DNA from: Pseudobacillus wudalianchiensis
Lineage (GTDB): Bacteria; Bacillota; Bacilli; Bacillales; Domibacillaceae
Assembly: GCF_001685015.1 (NCBI RefSeq)
Contig: NZ_MAYT01000027.1
Coordinates: 280,589-344,588, forward strand
Direction: 5' to 3'
DNA: 64,000 nt
Positions 37,103 to 46,645 of the stretch are shown in pieces. Under the pieces are notes generated by a model, which was given only the letters and a program-made list of their open reading frames with translations, made no database searches and was not told the DNA's origin. The position numbers were made by a program, and so were the translations under genes. Position 1 is the stretch's first letter; each line of letters opens with the position of its first letter.

Positions 37103-38521
37103 TTATAACACACGATTAATCTGCATGAATTTAGGCCCCCAATAGGAGCTATTGCTCCTTAAATATCCATGCTCCTTACAGCCACTGTTTCCTAAACTCA
37201 CACAATATCCCGGTTTTGTAACGATCCCAACATGAGATACCACGTTTGGTCCGCGACTCTTCATTGTCCCCTTAAAAAAGACTAAGTCTCCAGCTTGTGC
37301 TGCAGACTGATCGACCTTTCTTCCCTTTTTAATTTGTGTGGCCGTGCTAGGTCCTAGATCAACGCCAACCTTTTTAAAGATGAAATAAGTGAAACCAGAA
37401 CAGTCTCCACTACCTCCATCAATATTTTTACCTCCATAGTTATATTTGAGCCGTCCTTTATAGCTCTTTGCCAATGCGACAACTTTATCGGCTTTTCTTG
37501 TTCCTTCTTCAGACGATCCAGATTCCGATAGAGCAGACAACTCGTCCATTTCAGGAAAATCATTTGTTTCAATTAAATGTAGACTCATCGTATGTTTATT
37601 TCCTTCAAAGGTGTGTACGTCAGTATCAATATACATGGTTTGCTTCGTTCTAATATCATCAATCATGGCATAAATAGCGTTACCGCTTGTAGCTGATTCA
37701 ATGCCCAGTGCCTCTACATCCAACTTCTTTTTAACGCCCTTTTTCTTATCAAGAATTTCTCTTCCCTTTTTGGTTAAAGCCGACTTCTTTAAAGTCTCAG
37801 ATACTTTTTCATAATGCTGAAGGACGCCAAATTTCTTTTTACCTTCTTCATCTGTAACAACTGCAGTGACGGTCTTATTTCCTTCACCAGACGCTAATTT
37901 CACTCGGGTAGCAGTTTCCTCAATAGATGTATCATAAGTGTAATCAATGATGTTGTTGCCAACCTCTAGTACCCATTGAATATCCTGAGTCTTTAATTCT
38001 CTTAAGTGTACTTTTCCAAGTCGTGATTCAATATGAAACTTTCTTTTTGAAGCTTTGTGAGTGTCGATCATTGCCCTGAGCGCAATATCATAAAGAGGGG
38101 TTTCTTGATCAATGACCTTTCCGACTTTTGCCTTTGTATTTGCAAAAGGAACATAAGGAACCTCAAAATCTTTGCACATTCTCACCAGGATCTCGTCCAA
38201 CCGTTTCCCTGAAAAGTTATAAACGTCTTTATTCAGCAGGAAATACTGCAGCATATCATAGGCTGTGAGTGTGAGCATTCCGCTTTTGTTGCGAGACCGA
38301 TTAAAGACAGTCCCTCGAAACAGTTCCTTCCCTTTCCATTTAAAGAGAAGAGTATCTCCTTCAGTGACCTCTTGGAAATGATGACTCCCCGAATTGTTAT
38401 AAAAAATTGAAGCTTCGATCTTACGCGCTGCTTGATATCTCTGACCAGACCATGTAACTGTTGAAACGGGAATGTCCATCATGTAAGTTGGCTTAACCAA
38501 AAATAACTCAATCATTCTCAT
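37103..38521 (-). CDS. XkdQ-like baseplate hub protein fused to NlpC/P60 peptidase
   Basis: The first 320 residues follow XkdQ (gp27-like hub: MDIPVSTVTWSGQRYQAARK, DVYNFSGKRLDEILVRM). The C-terminal part from about residue 345 is an NlpC/P60 cysteine peptidase: catalytic Cys in DCSGFTYF, His in NVVSHVGIVTKPG. This suggests local cell-wall cleavage at injection. The fused protein is 472 residues, longer than a plain hub protein. Start overlaps nothing; 3 bp after the LysM gene. Confidence 0.85.
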   Translation of the reverse strand: MRMIELFLVKPTYMMDIPVSTVTWSGQRYQAARKIEASIFYNNSGSHHFQEVTEGDTLLFKWKGKELFRGTVFNRSRNKSGMLTLTAYDMLQYFLLNKDVYNFSGKRLDEILVRMCKDFEVPYVPFANTKAKVGKVIDQETPLYDIALRAMIDTHKASKRKFHIESRLGKVHLRELKTQDIQWVLEVGNNIIDYTYDTSIEETATRVKLASGEGNKTVTAVVTDEEGKKKFGVLQHYEKVSETLKKSALTKKGREILDKKKGVKKKLDVEALGIESATSGNAIYAMIDDIRTKQTMYIDTDVHTFEGNKHTMSLHLIETNDFPEMDELSALSESGSSEEGTRKADKVVALAKSYKGRLKYNYGGKNIDGGSGDCSGFTYFIFKKVGVDLGPSTATQIKKGRKVDQSAAQAGDLVFFKGTMKSRGPNVVSHVGIVTKPGYCVSLGNSGCKEHGYLRSNSSYWGPKFMQINRVL

Positions 38522-38524
38522 CCC

Positions 38525-39277
38525 TCATTTGCGAAGACTTACAGATACAATTCCTTCTTGAACGATCTTAGGGTTTGCCGCAGTGACTCCTGTGACTATT
38601 TGTTTTTGAGGAATAGTTAGAACTTGCCCAGGATAGATATAGCGACCTGGATGTTTCACATTTCTTTTATCTCTTCTAACGAACATTTGCTTGTTCGCTT
38701 CCCAAATGGTTTTCCACTCCGCACTATTTTTATAAATCGTTTTTGCAATCCCTGTGAGAGTATCCCCCTTTTTGACTTTATAAGTTTTAGGAATTGGTTT
38801 TGTATCTGGTCTTTTCTGATCACCGGAGTTCGTGTTCTTTTTAGTATTAATTTTCCTCGGAGAAACAAAGCGGTATTCTTTTAGCGTCACAGTGTAATTA
38901 ATATCTCCTACAACACCGCCTTCTTCATGGTAATTAAAATCTTCAATCGAGACAGCCATATTAATAGGTGTTCCGGTTATTATGATACGGACAGGTTTCT
39001 TGCTATCTTTGAACAGTTCAAATCTCTCAATAAAAGCCCATGGCTTAGATGGGTTTGGATACTCAACTAACGGGCTCATGCGAGCAGGAAAAAAAGAGGA
39101 GAACGAAATTACTTTTGCCGATGGCTCTTGTAATATCGTCACTTCCCCTAATCCTGCAATATCCACACTTTCATTTTTTGTACCACTTGTAATCTCTATA
39201 GTTGTCGGCAAAACAGGGAGGCGCGACTTTGTTCCATTAGGCCATGAAAACCAGACTTCATATACACTCTTAGTCAT
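38525..39277 (-). CDS. XkdP-like LysM tail protein
   Basis: Baseplate protein with a C-terminal LysM module (YKVKKGDTLTGIAKTIYKN, about residues 165-190, ending YPGQVLTIPQ) that may bind peptidoglycan or anchor in the tail tube. ATG 39277 overlaps the tape-measure stop region; the longer open frame starts inside that gene. 250 residues. Confidence 0.85.
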   Translation of the reverse strand: MTKSVYEVWFSWPNGTKSRLPVLPTTIEITSGTKNESVDIAGLGEVTILQEPSAKVISFSSFFPARMSPLVEYPNPSKPWAFIERFELFKDSKKPVRIIITGTPINMAVSIEDFNYHEEGGVVGDINYTVTLKEYRFVSPRKINTKKNTNSGDQKRPDTKPIPKTYKVKKGDTLTGIAKTIYKNSAEWKTIWEANKQMFVRRDKRNVKHPGRYIYPGQVLTIPQKQIVTGVTAANPKIVQEGIVSVSLRK

Positions 39278-42200
39278 ACACCGCCATCTCCCCTCCAGCA
39301 AAATATTCTTCTTCTAAATGTTGTTCAACAGCCTTCACAGCGATTTTCCCAACCTTCTCAGCATCCATATCATTGTGATAATGGCTCTCCCCAGTGATTT
39401 GAACGACAATGTCACGTATACCCTTATTGGCTGTTTGGATAGGCCGACTCATGATATTACGGACTGCTTGCGTTTGTTCTTCTGGCAGCACAACTGGATT
39501 CGAAGCTGTTGTGTTTGTAACATTTAACCCTACAGGTGGTACACCAAGCGCTTTTTGTGCATATTCCAACAATCCAAGCGCCCGACTACGATGCTGTTCA
39601 AGAGGAATAATAACTTCTTTCTTATTTCCTTCACCGACACGAGCGATATGATCATGTGTAATGATACCGCCACGCTCATACGGTTTATATCCACCACCGC
39701 GAGCCCGCGATTTCACTCCTGGATGATTGTGAATCCCGCCATAACGACCATTGATATAACGAATGGCAGCAATTGCTGAATGCAACGGATTTCTTCTATC
39801 ATTCATACCGTGGAGTTTCCATCGTTGGAATGTACTATTAATAATTTGAAAGAGTCCAACAGATGAATCTCCTCTTTTAGCATTAATGTCCCATAAGTTA
39901 ATAGCATTTGGGTTAAACCCAGACTCTTTCTGTGCTATCCACATAAGTGGCTCTAGCCAGCTCATTGGCATACCTGTGATCTGTAACGCTTGCATGATAG
40001 CGCTGCGAGCCATTGCAGCTCCGCCACCACTATAATTACCAAACGAACTCATTAACTCATTAGCCTTACTTTTAGCGATTTTAGAGATATCAACACTGCT
40101 GAATCCTTTTACTACTCCCATAGCTGACCAATAACCAAGATCGGCCATAACACGAGAAGGTGAATGGATTCCAAGTTCTTTTCTAAATGCAGACTCTACC
40201 ACCTTCGCAAGCACTTTCGCTTCAGCTGATACATCATCTTTCTTGCTTCTCATGCCGCTAATAAAATAACCAACGAGCCCTTGACCAAACCCTTTTCCGC
40301 TTTGTATATACTTTAGAAACGGTTGTCCAATATGATTATTCAGCCAAATTTTCATGCCAACCGGTACTGCTTTAATTCCACTTTTAAAGTTGTACACAAG
40401 TGCTGACCCGTATGATTTTGCCCCTAAGGCCGCTTGATTAAAAGGCTGATAGATATTTGTTCTAACCCAAGAGCTCACGGATAGAGGACTCTTTTTCATG
40501 CCTGCAACAAAGCCATAACTAAACGCATATCCAAAATGCTTGGCACTCTTTACGGCGCTTCCTACTGGAATATAAATATTTTTATTAATCCAAGAATAAA
40601 CATCAACAGGAGCGCTGCTAAGGCCTGTCACAAAACCATAACTAAATGCGTAACCTAAGTGCCGAGAACCTTTTGCAGCACTTCCGAATGGCTTGTAAAT
40701 CTTTTCGTTAATCCAAGAGTAGACACTTCCTGGAGCACTATTTAACCCTTGTACAAATCCAGCACTAAAAGCATATCCTAGATGTTTGGAGTTTTTAGCC
40801 GCACTTCCTACAGGTTTATAGACTTTCTGATTTAACCAATTGTAGACATTCATCTGTGCCGAGTTTAGCCCGGCCATGAAGTTTTTAGCAAAGGCCTGCC
40901 CTTGAGCTTTCCCTTCATTGTTAGCTACAGCTTTATTCTCCTTACTCTCTTTGGAACCAAAAAACAGCTTCGATAAGGCGCCTTGCCGATCCTCTGTGTA
41001 AGTTCCCGGATCTTTAAAAGGATTACTGAGCAAACCATTAAACTTTTCTTGCCCAGCTTTATGGCCGAAGAGCCAATCACCCAATCCAGTTCCTACTTGG
41101 TCTACGGCTAGGAAAGCAGCAAGTGTACCTAGAACGCCAACACCTTTACCGGCACCACCTAGTCTACTTATTCCTCTACGTCGCCCTGATCGTGTATTTC
41201 TACGTCTGCCAGTTCGAGTATCATCCCCAAAGATTGGGTTATCTGCAGGCGGACGTATTTTAAACAAGTCTTTTAGTCTATCTGTTAGACTTCTAACACC
41301 ACGTGCGCCTCTCCTTGAACGACGATCCATACGGTCCATGCTGTTTGTTATATCATCTAAACCGTTATTTCTTGGTCTTCGGATGAGAAGACCTTTGACA
41401 GCTAGGAATGCCTTTATAGCAGGCAGCACTATACCGAGAGTGACACCTAATCCCACAACTGCAGAACCTATTATCTTAAAATACTCGATTCCAAACTCAA
41501 TTGTAGGAGCTAGAACTTTTCCAAAAGCAGCCGCAAAGTCAGTAATTGATTTCGTCATTTTTTTGATAGCTTCCTGTCCTTCTTTAGAATCTAACCACTT
41601 ATTTAACTTTTCGAAAGCAGGGGCTACATTGGTAATGATGCCGTGGCCGATCTCTGTCATAGTTTGATTTAGCTTTCGACCTGCATCATTAATCGGTGTC
41701 ATGGGGTTATTATTTTGCATATCATTGAACTGCTTATTGAGTTCACCTGTAGCTTTTATGGGATCATCTATCGCATTGGCCATATCTAGAATAGGTTGCT
41801 TCAGATCTTCATATTTGGTTCCTATGAGTTCCGTAGCAATAGCTGCACGTTCGTTTTCATCCTTAATCTTTGAAAGGCCATGAGCCAACCTGTACATCGC
41901 TTCTTGACCAGTATAAGAGCCCTTTTCAAAACCTTTAAACATTTTCTTGGCTTCATCGGCTCCAAGCACTTTCTTGAAAGCAGCCACCTGATCATCAGTC
42001 ATTTCTCGGCGCTTGATGTTAAACTCACGCATTGCATCAGCCATTTCATCGAAATTTCGCGCACCGCTTTTTGTTCCAGCTACAAATGCAGCAGAAACCT
42101 GTTCAGGTTTTAATGCCATATCTACAAAGCTTGAGCTATACTCATTAAATGTATCTAAAAGATCATCATATTGATCCCCTGCATGTTTAAACACATAGGC

Positions 42201-43046
42201 GAGGTTATCACCTGCCCTTTTCGAATCAATTTTGAAGTTCTTCATCATACTGGATAACGAACGATCTACTTCCGGGACATCCTTTTCATGGATCATGGCA
42301 ATCTTATTCGAAATTTCAGAAGCAGTTTTTAACTGATTTCCTCTAAGGTCGGTCTGCTGAGCCATATTTTGAAGGGACAAGGCAACTTCTTCTCTTGAAT
42401 TTCCGACCATTTTTTTATAAAAAATATCATTAACTATTTTTCTGACGTCTGAAGCAGCTATGCCTGTGGCAGCGCTTGTTCTGGCATCTTGAGTCATGGC
42501 TGAAGAGCTAGAGCCAATAATCCCGGAACCCGTGATTCCCCCAGCTGCTCCAATAGTTAATACAGTCCCTTTTAATTGATCTAAACGCCCCTGTATATCT
42601 TCTATTACCGAGGAAGCTTGATCATCTGCTGTAATTTCTGCTGTAGCCTGTTCACTGTCCACACTGTCTAACCGTTGTTCTATCCGTTCTAAAATACTGC
42701 TTAAATTGTCTATCGCCGCAATTTCGGCGGTGGCTCTCGCGCTATCAACACTGTCCAGCCTTCGGTCTATTTGATCCAGGGTACCGGTTAAACGATCAAT
42801 CGCCTCTAGAGTTGGAGAAGCAGTCGCATTATCTAATGACGAAATCCTTCTCTCTACAACGCGAATAGTACCCGTTGCACTGTCAATTACCTCTAATCGG
42901 GGATTCGCTCTGGCTCTATCAAGTCTACGAATGGCAGTATTGGTAGCTTCAGTAACGGATTCAATGCTTTCCAAATTGCGATGTAGTCCTCTTAATCTTC
43001 TCGAAATATTATCTTTCATTTCAAAGACAGCTGTTAATCTTGCCAA
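39270..43046 (-). CDS. xkdO: Tape measure protein with transglycosylase-like domain
   Basis: Sets tail length; 1258 residues. N-terminal third: three to four ~33-residue repeats with Ile-Asp...Arg-Arg-(I/L)-X-Ser-(L/V)-Asp spacing (about 55-165). Middle: YidE-like hydrophobic segment near 530. Then six ~40-residue repeats (VY.W.N..Y.P.GSA....HLGYAFS.GFV.G, about 740-960). C-terminal part has an SLT-type segment with Glu in AQKESGFNP and SVGLFQI. The GTG that opens the frame abuts the GGAGGG site, so the TTG at 43046 (8 bp away) is the likelier start. Confidence 0.88.
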   Translation of the reverse strand: MARLTAVFEMKDNISRRLRGLHRNLESIESVTEATNTAIRRLDRARANPRLEVIDSATGTIRVVERRISSLDNATASPTLEAIDRLTGTLDQIDRRLDSVDSARATAEIAAIDNLSSILERIEQRLDSVDSEQATAEITADDQASSVIEDIQGRLDQLKGTVLTIGAAGGITGSGIIGSSSSAMTQDARTSAATGIAASDVRKIVNDIFYKKMVGNSREEVALSLQNMAQQTDLRGNQLKTASEISNKIAMIHEKDVPEVDRSLSSMMKNFKIDSKRAGDNLAYVFKHAGDQYDDLLDTFNEYSSSFVDMALKPEQVSAAFVAGTKSGARNFDEMADAMREFNIKRREMTDDQVAAFKKVLGADEAKKMFKGFEKGSYTGQEAMYRLAHGLSKIKDENERAAIATELIGTKYEDLKQPILDMANAIDDPIKATGELNKQFNDMQNNNPMTPINDAGRKLNQTMTEIGHGIITNVAPAFEKLNKWLDSKEGQEAIKKMTKSITDFAAAFGKVLAPTIEFGIEYFKIIGSAVVGLGVTLGIVLPAIKAFLAVKGLLIRRPRNNGLDDITNSMDRMDRRSRRGARGVRSLTDRLKDLFKIRPPADNPIFGDDTRTGRRRNTRSGRRRGISRLGGAGKGVGVLGTLAAFLAVDQVGTGLGDWLFGHKAGQEKFNGLLSNPFKDPGTYTEDRQGALSKLFFGSKESKENKAVANNEGKAQGQAFAKNFMAGLNSAQMNVYNWLNQKVYKPVGSAAKNSKHLGYAFSAGFVQGLNSAPGSVYSWINEKIYKPFGSAAKGSRHLGYAFSYGFVTGLSSAPVDVYSWINKNIYIPVGSAVKSAKHFGYAFSYGFVAGMKKSPLSVSSWVRTNIYQPFNQAALGAKSYGSALVYNFKSGIKAVPVGMKIWLNNHIGQPFLKYIQSGKGFGQGLVGYFISGMRSKKDDVSAEAKVLAKVVESAFRKELGIHSPSRVMADLGYWSAMGVVKGFSSVDISKIAKSKANELMSSFGNYSGGGAAMARSAIMQALQITGMPMSWLEPLMWIAQKESGFNPNAINLWDINAKRGDSSVGLFQIINSTFQRWKLHGMNDRRNPLHSAIAAIRYINGRYGGIHNHPGVKSRARGGGYKPYERGGIITHDHIARVGEGNKKEVIIPLEQHRSRALGLLEYAQKALGVPPVGLNVTNTTASNPVVLPEEQTQAVRNIMSRPIQTANKGIRDIVVQITGESHYHNDMDAEKVGKIAVKAVEQHLEEEYFAGGEMAVYD

Positions 43047-43051
43047 AGCGA

Positions 43052-43227
43052 TCACCCTCCTTTCGGTTTGGCTTTATGATCTTTTAAATATTTTTCAAGG
43101 GATGCATATAGGAATGCCTTTCTCTCCTTCGGCATTTCCCACAAATCTTGCAAATCACGTGGCTTATAATTTCTCTCATGAATCAAAAAATGGATGTAGA
43201 CCGCATCACGATCTCCATCCTCAATTA
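43052..43227 (-). CDS. Frameshift extension of the tail assembly chaperone
   Basis: In the -1 frame the stop of the XkdN-like gene is bypassed and reading continues LIEDGDRDAVYIHFLIHERN to a TGA at 43052, giving a 201-residue fusion. The segment has no ribosome-binding site or start of its own and ends at the tape-measure start, as in lambda gpG-gpGT type arrangements. The slippery heptamer A AAA AAC is at 43234-43228 on the minus strand. Confidence 0.85.
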
Positions 43228-43656
43228 GTTTTTTGCTTCTTCAACTAGTTCCTCAAAATCTTCATCATAGCCATTAATACGCTGTGTAGCATTCATCCAT
43301 TCTGCAAACTCTCCACCTACTGACAATACCTTTTTCACCGCATCTACAGGGTCTACTACACCGTAAGATTTAAGGAGTTCTTTATTTTTAAAATCTGGAT
43401 AAACTGTTGACTCGATTCCCATACGGGCAATCCAGCGGGCTCTATTTAACTGCTCGCCTACTTTTTTGCCATTCTCTTTGACCGGCTCAATGCATTCTTT
43501 TTCTAGCTCTTCGATTCGCTCTGTTGTAATAGGCTTCATTAGAAATGGGATCACTTTTCCCTCGTTATCTTTGTATCTCTTTGAAACATAGACTTCTTCC
43601 TCCGTTACTGCCTGGGCTCTCCCTGCCATAAAGAAACTCATATCACGTTTTGTCAT
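43225..43656 (-). CDS. xkdN: XkdN-like tail assembly chaperone
   Basis: 143 residues located between tail tube and tape measure. Starts MTKRDMSFFMAGRAQAV, acidic, with the XkdN-type RARWIARMGIESTVYPDFKN segment. Its last sense codons are GCA AAA AAC, a -1 slippery site; see the extension. Chaperones of this kind bind the tape measure protein during tail tube assembly. Confidence 0.88.
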   Translation of the reverse strand: MTKRDMSFFMAGRAQAVTEEEVYVSKRYKDNEGKVIPFLMKPITTERIEELEKECIEPVKENGKKVGEQLNRARWIARMGIESTVYPDFKNKELLKSYGVVDPVDAVKKVLSVGGEFAEWMNATQRINGYDEDFEELVEEAKN

Positions 43657-43708
43657 AGCTCATATTCCTCCAATTAAATAGTTTGATTGTTATTAAAAAA
43701 GAGAACCA

Positions 43709-44152
43709 TTAAAAGTCCTCTCGCAATTCCTCTGGCATATCAATGTCTTCAAATGTAAATGGTAATTCTTCCTCTAAGATTTCTCCCTCTGCATTTAAGC
43801 CAGCTACCTTGGCGCTATCGAAGTTAACATCATAAATAGTTACTCGTTCTGTTCCTCTACCAGATGATTTATCATCCAGCACCTCTTGAAAAGTGAAATA
43901 CGGATCTTCTCCTGTTTTTACATAGTTGATCATTAATCGAACAAACTTAGAAGTAACCTTATAAACAGTCAGTGTGCCGGTACCACTCGCCCCGACAGTT
44001 TTATGTCCTGTCATTCGCCGCCCTAAAACTTTCACTTCAGTTTTCTCTTTTTCTATATTTGCTTCAAAGCTTTTAACGTAGGCCATTTCCTCTCCGTCTA
44101 AGAACAAGCGGCCTTCTTTTCCACTAATTGTGTTACCCGAACGAAATGCCAT
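43709..44152 (-). CDS. xkdM: XkdM-like tail tube protein
   Basis: Major inner tube protein of contractile tails. 147 residues starting MAFRSGNTISGKEGRLFLDGEEMAYVKS, the XkdM (DUF2001) pattern, with EGEILEEELPFTFEDIDMPE at the C-terminus. Directly follows the sheath gene. Confidence 0.92.
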   Translation of the reverse strand: MAFRSGNTISGKEGRLFLDGEEMAYVKSFEANIEKEKTEVKVLGRRMTGHKTVGASGTGTLTVYKVTSKFVRLMINYVKTGEDPYFTFQEVLDDKSSGRGTERVTIYDVNFDSAKVAGLNAEGEILEEELPFTFEDIDMPEELREDF

Positions 44153-44155
44153 AGA

Positions 44156-45499
44156 TTAACGAACCTCCAGCCCGAAATAAAATTTCTCCCCACTGTCCAC
44201 TGGTTGCACGCCAGTGTTGATATAGAAACCATCTCCGTCATTGTTAATGGTAATCTGAACATCATTCTGTGAATTAAAATTCTTGATAGCTCCGCCTTCT
44301 TGCAAGGTGTTCATATAAATGGTTACTAAAGTGCTGAGAATTTGAATCCCATCCCCATTCACAGGAATATCCTGTCCTTTTTCTTTTCGAATCTTAATCT
44401 CTCGTTTTAACTCGCGAGTGATATCATTGTTTATTGCATCCATGATCCGAATAATCTTGTTCTTTTGGAACTTCTTATCTTTTTCTTTCGTAAAGGACAC
44501 AAATGAGTTGATATCCTTTTCAACCGTTACGGTTTTATCACGAGCATCGAACGTTAGCATAAATTCACCTTTAGCCAGCCGCTCAACGATTTCATCATTA
44601 TCATAACGAGGGAAAACATCAATAGCCCCTTCATATTCAACAAACGTCAGAGACTGATTGATCGTTGCACCGGCAGAGGCACCAGCAACCCAAGCTGTTG
44701 TTTCAGCTGGAGTAAGTGTTCTATCAGGGAGTACCGCTCCGTTTGTCACATTGATAATCCCTTCAAAATCAGCCGGAGCGTTAGCAAGTACGCCTTGAAC
44801 CTTTACTCCTTGCTGATCACGTACACGACGAATAAATGAGATAAAGGCCGCTTTTAACTGTTCTTCCTCTGCCACTGGTAAGGCAATAGTATCGAAATAC
44901 TCTGTTTCGGAAGCAGCTAGAAATTCCAAGTAATCAAGGTTTGTTGGTGTGCCATCAGCGCCACCAGTTAACTTGATGCCTGCGGAGTTAGTCAACTCTC
45001 CGGTACCTTCGAATGTAACCCAAGCATTTGCTTTTAACTCGCTTGCATTCTCTACGATTTGCTTATCAACGGCTTTGCTTCCCATAAAAGTTGTGACATC
45101 TTTCTTTGTTTCATCCACCACATTAGAGGCGATTTTGATCATAATGTCATTGCCTTTTGTACCGCCATATACGGCTGTTGCAGTAACTCCGGTTGCTACT
45201 TCTGCAGATGCTTTTGTACCTTCATTTACTCGATAAGCAAGGACTGTTTTAGCTTTCTTTTTCGCTTCGCGCAAAAGCAAAAGGGCCGGATCGTTAATAT
45301 CCAACCCGAGTTTCTTCTCCACATCTTCTGACTTTGTAATCTCGATAAACTTCTTTGGTTCTCCCCAATTTAAAACGAGTGGAAGAGCTACACGACCTCT
45401 GTCCCCCACAGATAAACGCTCATTAGGAGCTGAGGTAAAACGAAAATAAAAACCTGCACGTGCCTTTTCCTCGCCAGGGATAAATGCTCCACCGTTCAT
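44156..45499 (-). CDS. xkdK: XkdK-like tail sheath protein
   Basis: Contractile sheath subunit, 447 residues. N-terminal GGAFIPGEEKARAGFYFRF, the domain-swapping sheath N-arm; central ATAVYGGTKGNDIMIKI; C-terminal QEGGAIKNFNSQNDVQITIN and FYFGLEV are typical. Its presence makes this a myovirus-like (PBSX) particle. Confidence 0.93.
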   Translation of the reverse strand: MNGGAFIPGEEKARAGFYFRFTSAPNERLSVGDRGRVALPLVLNWGEPKKFIEITKSEDVEKKLGLDINDPALLLLREAKKKAKTVLAYRVNEGTKASAEVATGVTATAVYGGTKGNDIMIKIASNVVDETKKDVTTFMGSKAVDKQIVENASELKANAWVTFEGTGELTNSAGIKLTGGADGTPTNLDYLEFLAASETEYFDTIALPVAEEEQLKAAFISFIRRVRDQQGVKVQGVLANAPADFEGIINVTNGAVLPDRTLTPAETTAWVAGASAGATINQSLTFVEYEGAIDVFPRYDNDEIVERLAKGEFMLTFDARDKTVTVEKDINSFVSFTKEKDKKFQKNKIIRIMDAINNDITRELKREIKIRKEKGQDIPVNGDGIQILSTLVTIYMNTLQEGGAIKNFNSQNDVQITINNDGDGFYINTGVQPVDSGEKFYFGLEVR

Positions 45500-45708
45500 T
45501 GTTTAACCTCCTTCTTTAAGAAAGCGTCAATACGCTTCTTTACTTCCGTCTTTGTTGCTTGAATATCTTTCATGCCTAAAACAGCCCCGTCAAAAACTTC
45601 CGGCTTAACACCAAAAAGCTTTTGAGAGTGCTCGCGCAATTCATGTAAATAAAATTTCGGTTCTGCATCAGTTGTTTTGGAAGCAGTTTGTTCCGCTTTG
45701 CTTGTCAT
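45496..45708 (-). CDS. Small prophage protein ahead of the sheath gene, 70 aa
   Basis: Not firmly recognised; acidic/basic mixed helical protein (FYLHELREHSQKLFGVKPEVFDGA) in the position of the short gene before xkdK in PBSX/skin elements. Overlaps both neighbours by 4 bp, so it belongs to the operon. Confidence 0.7.
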   Translation of the reverse strand: MTSKAEQTASKTTDAEPKFYLHELREHSQKLFGVKPEVFDGAVLGMKDIQATKTEVKKRIDAFLKKEVKQ

Positions 45709-46148
45709 GATTTCACCTCACTATCCGTTTCAAAGTTCTCAAACAGCGCATAATCTTCTTTCTCATAAAAATAACGACTATCCCATGTTACTTGGATAAT
45801 CGCTACTCCACTGTCTGATATTCTTGTTTCAATACGATTGATTCTTATATATTCCCCTGTTAGAGCTCCTGTTTGATCAATCATTGGTATAAGTCCTCGT
45901 TTACTGTTAACAACATCAGCAATCCGCTCGGCCTCATTATTTGCCTGTTGTGAATCCTTATGAAACAACTTCACTGGCAAACTATATGTTTTCATAAAGG
46001 TAGAGAGAGTATCATTGCTATTAAAAGCGAAAGGAGGAGGGAAATACATACTTGGAACCACAAAGTTTTCCGGCACTTCTTTCGTATAGATCTTACAGGG
46101 AAACAGCTTGTAGAAATAACTCATAAGGGATGCCACTTCTGGATTCAA
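45705..46148 (-). CDS. XkdJ-like (DUF6838) head-tail protein
   Basis: Tail completion or terminator protein. About 147 residues. The frame is open further upstream, but a TTG at 46148 is 7 bp from AGGAGG and just after the stop of the preceding gene, so it is the likely start (MNPEVASLMSYFYKLFP). Aromatic-rich beta segments (YFPPPFAFNSNDTLSTFMKTY) match XkdJ. Confidence 0.75.
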   Translation of the reverse strand: MNPEVASLMSYFYKLFPCKIYTKEVPENFVVPSMYFPPPFAFNSNDTLSTFMKTYSLPVKLFHKDSQQANNEAERIADVVNSKRGLIPMIDQTGALTGEYIRINRIETRISDSGVAIIQVTWDSRYFYEKEDYALFENFETDSEVKS

Positions 46149-46159
46149 TGCTCCACCTC

Positions 46160-46645
46160 CTAAAACTCTGTATCTAACCACTGCTGCATACGACGCTCTA
46201 AGCTCCTTTGAAAAATCCTTTCAAAAATAGCGAGAGCATTGTCCCAATAATGCGAGCCTTCTACCCACTTTTCTCTCAACATCATGCCAGTACTGGCTCC
46301 TGGTTCATAAACAAATCGATCACCTCTCCAATATCCGGGTACAAAACGTTTCTGTTGAAAGTGACCATCGTTTGCGTAGCTGGCATATGCCAACCGAGTT
46401 CCAATCTCTAACGTCAATCCACCTTCACTAATAGACCAAATCCCCTCAGAATCCCCTCGATTGAAAGAGTTTAGTAGCCTTCGAGTATCCACTGTTTCTG
46501 TCCGAATAATCTCGTCTTGAATCAGGCCGAGAAAGTCCATTCCAAGACCTTCAAGCCATAAACCGAACTCCCTTTTCAGCCCTCCATCAGTAGCTTTCTC
46601 CACCTGTTTTATAAATTGTTTTAGACCGAGTATTTTTAAGCTCAT
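46160..46645 (-). CDS. HK97 gp10-like neck protein (XkdI)
   Basis: 161 residues with DTRRLLNSFNRGDSEGIW and TRLAYASYANDGHFQQKRFVPGYW, the gp10-family pattern. Head-tail joining role is inferred from family and position. Overlaps the upstream gene by 4 bp. Confidence 0.82.
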   Translation of the reverse strand: MSLKILGLKQFIKQVEKATDGGLKREFGLWLEGLGMDFLGLIQDEIIRTETVDTRRLLNSFNRGDSEGIWSISEGGLTLEIGTRLAYASYANDGHFQQKRFVPGYWRGDRFVYEPGASTGMMLREKWVEGSHYWDNALAIFERIFQRSLERRMQQWLDTEF

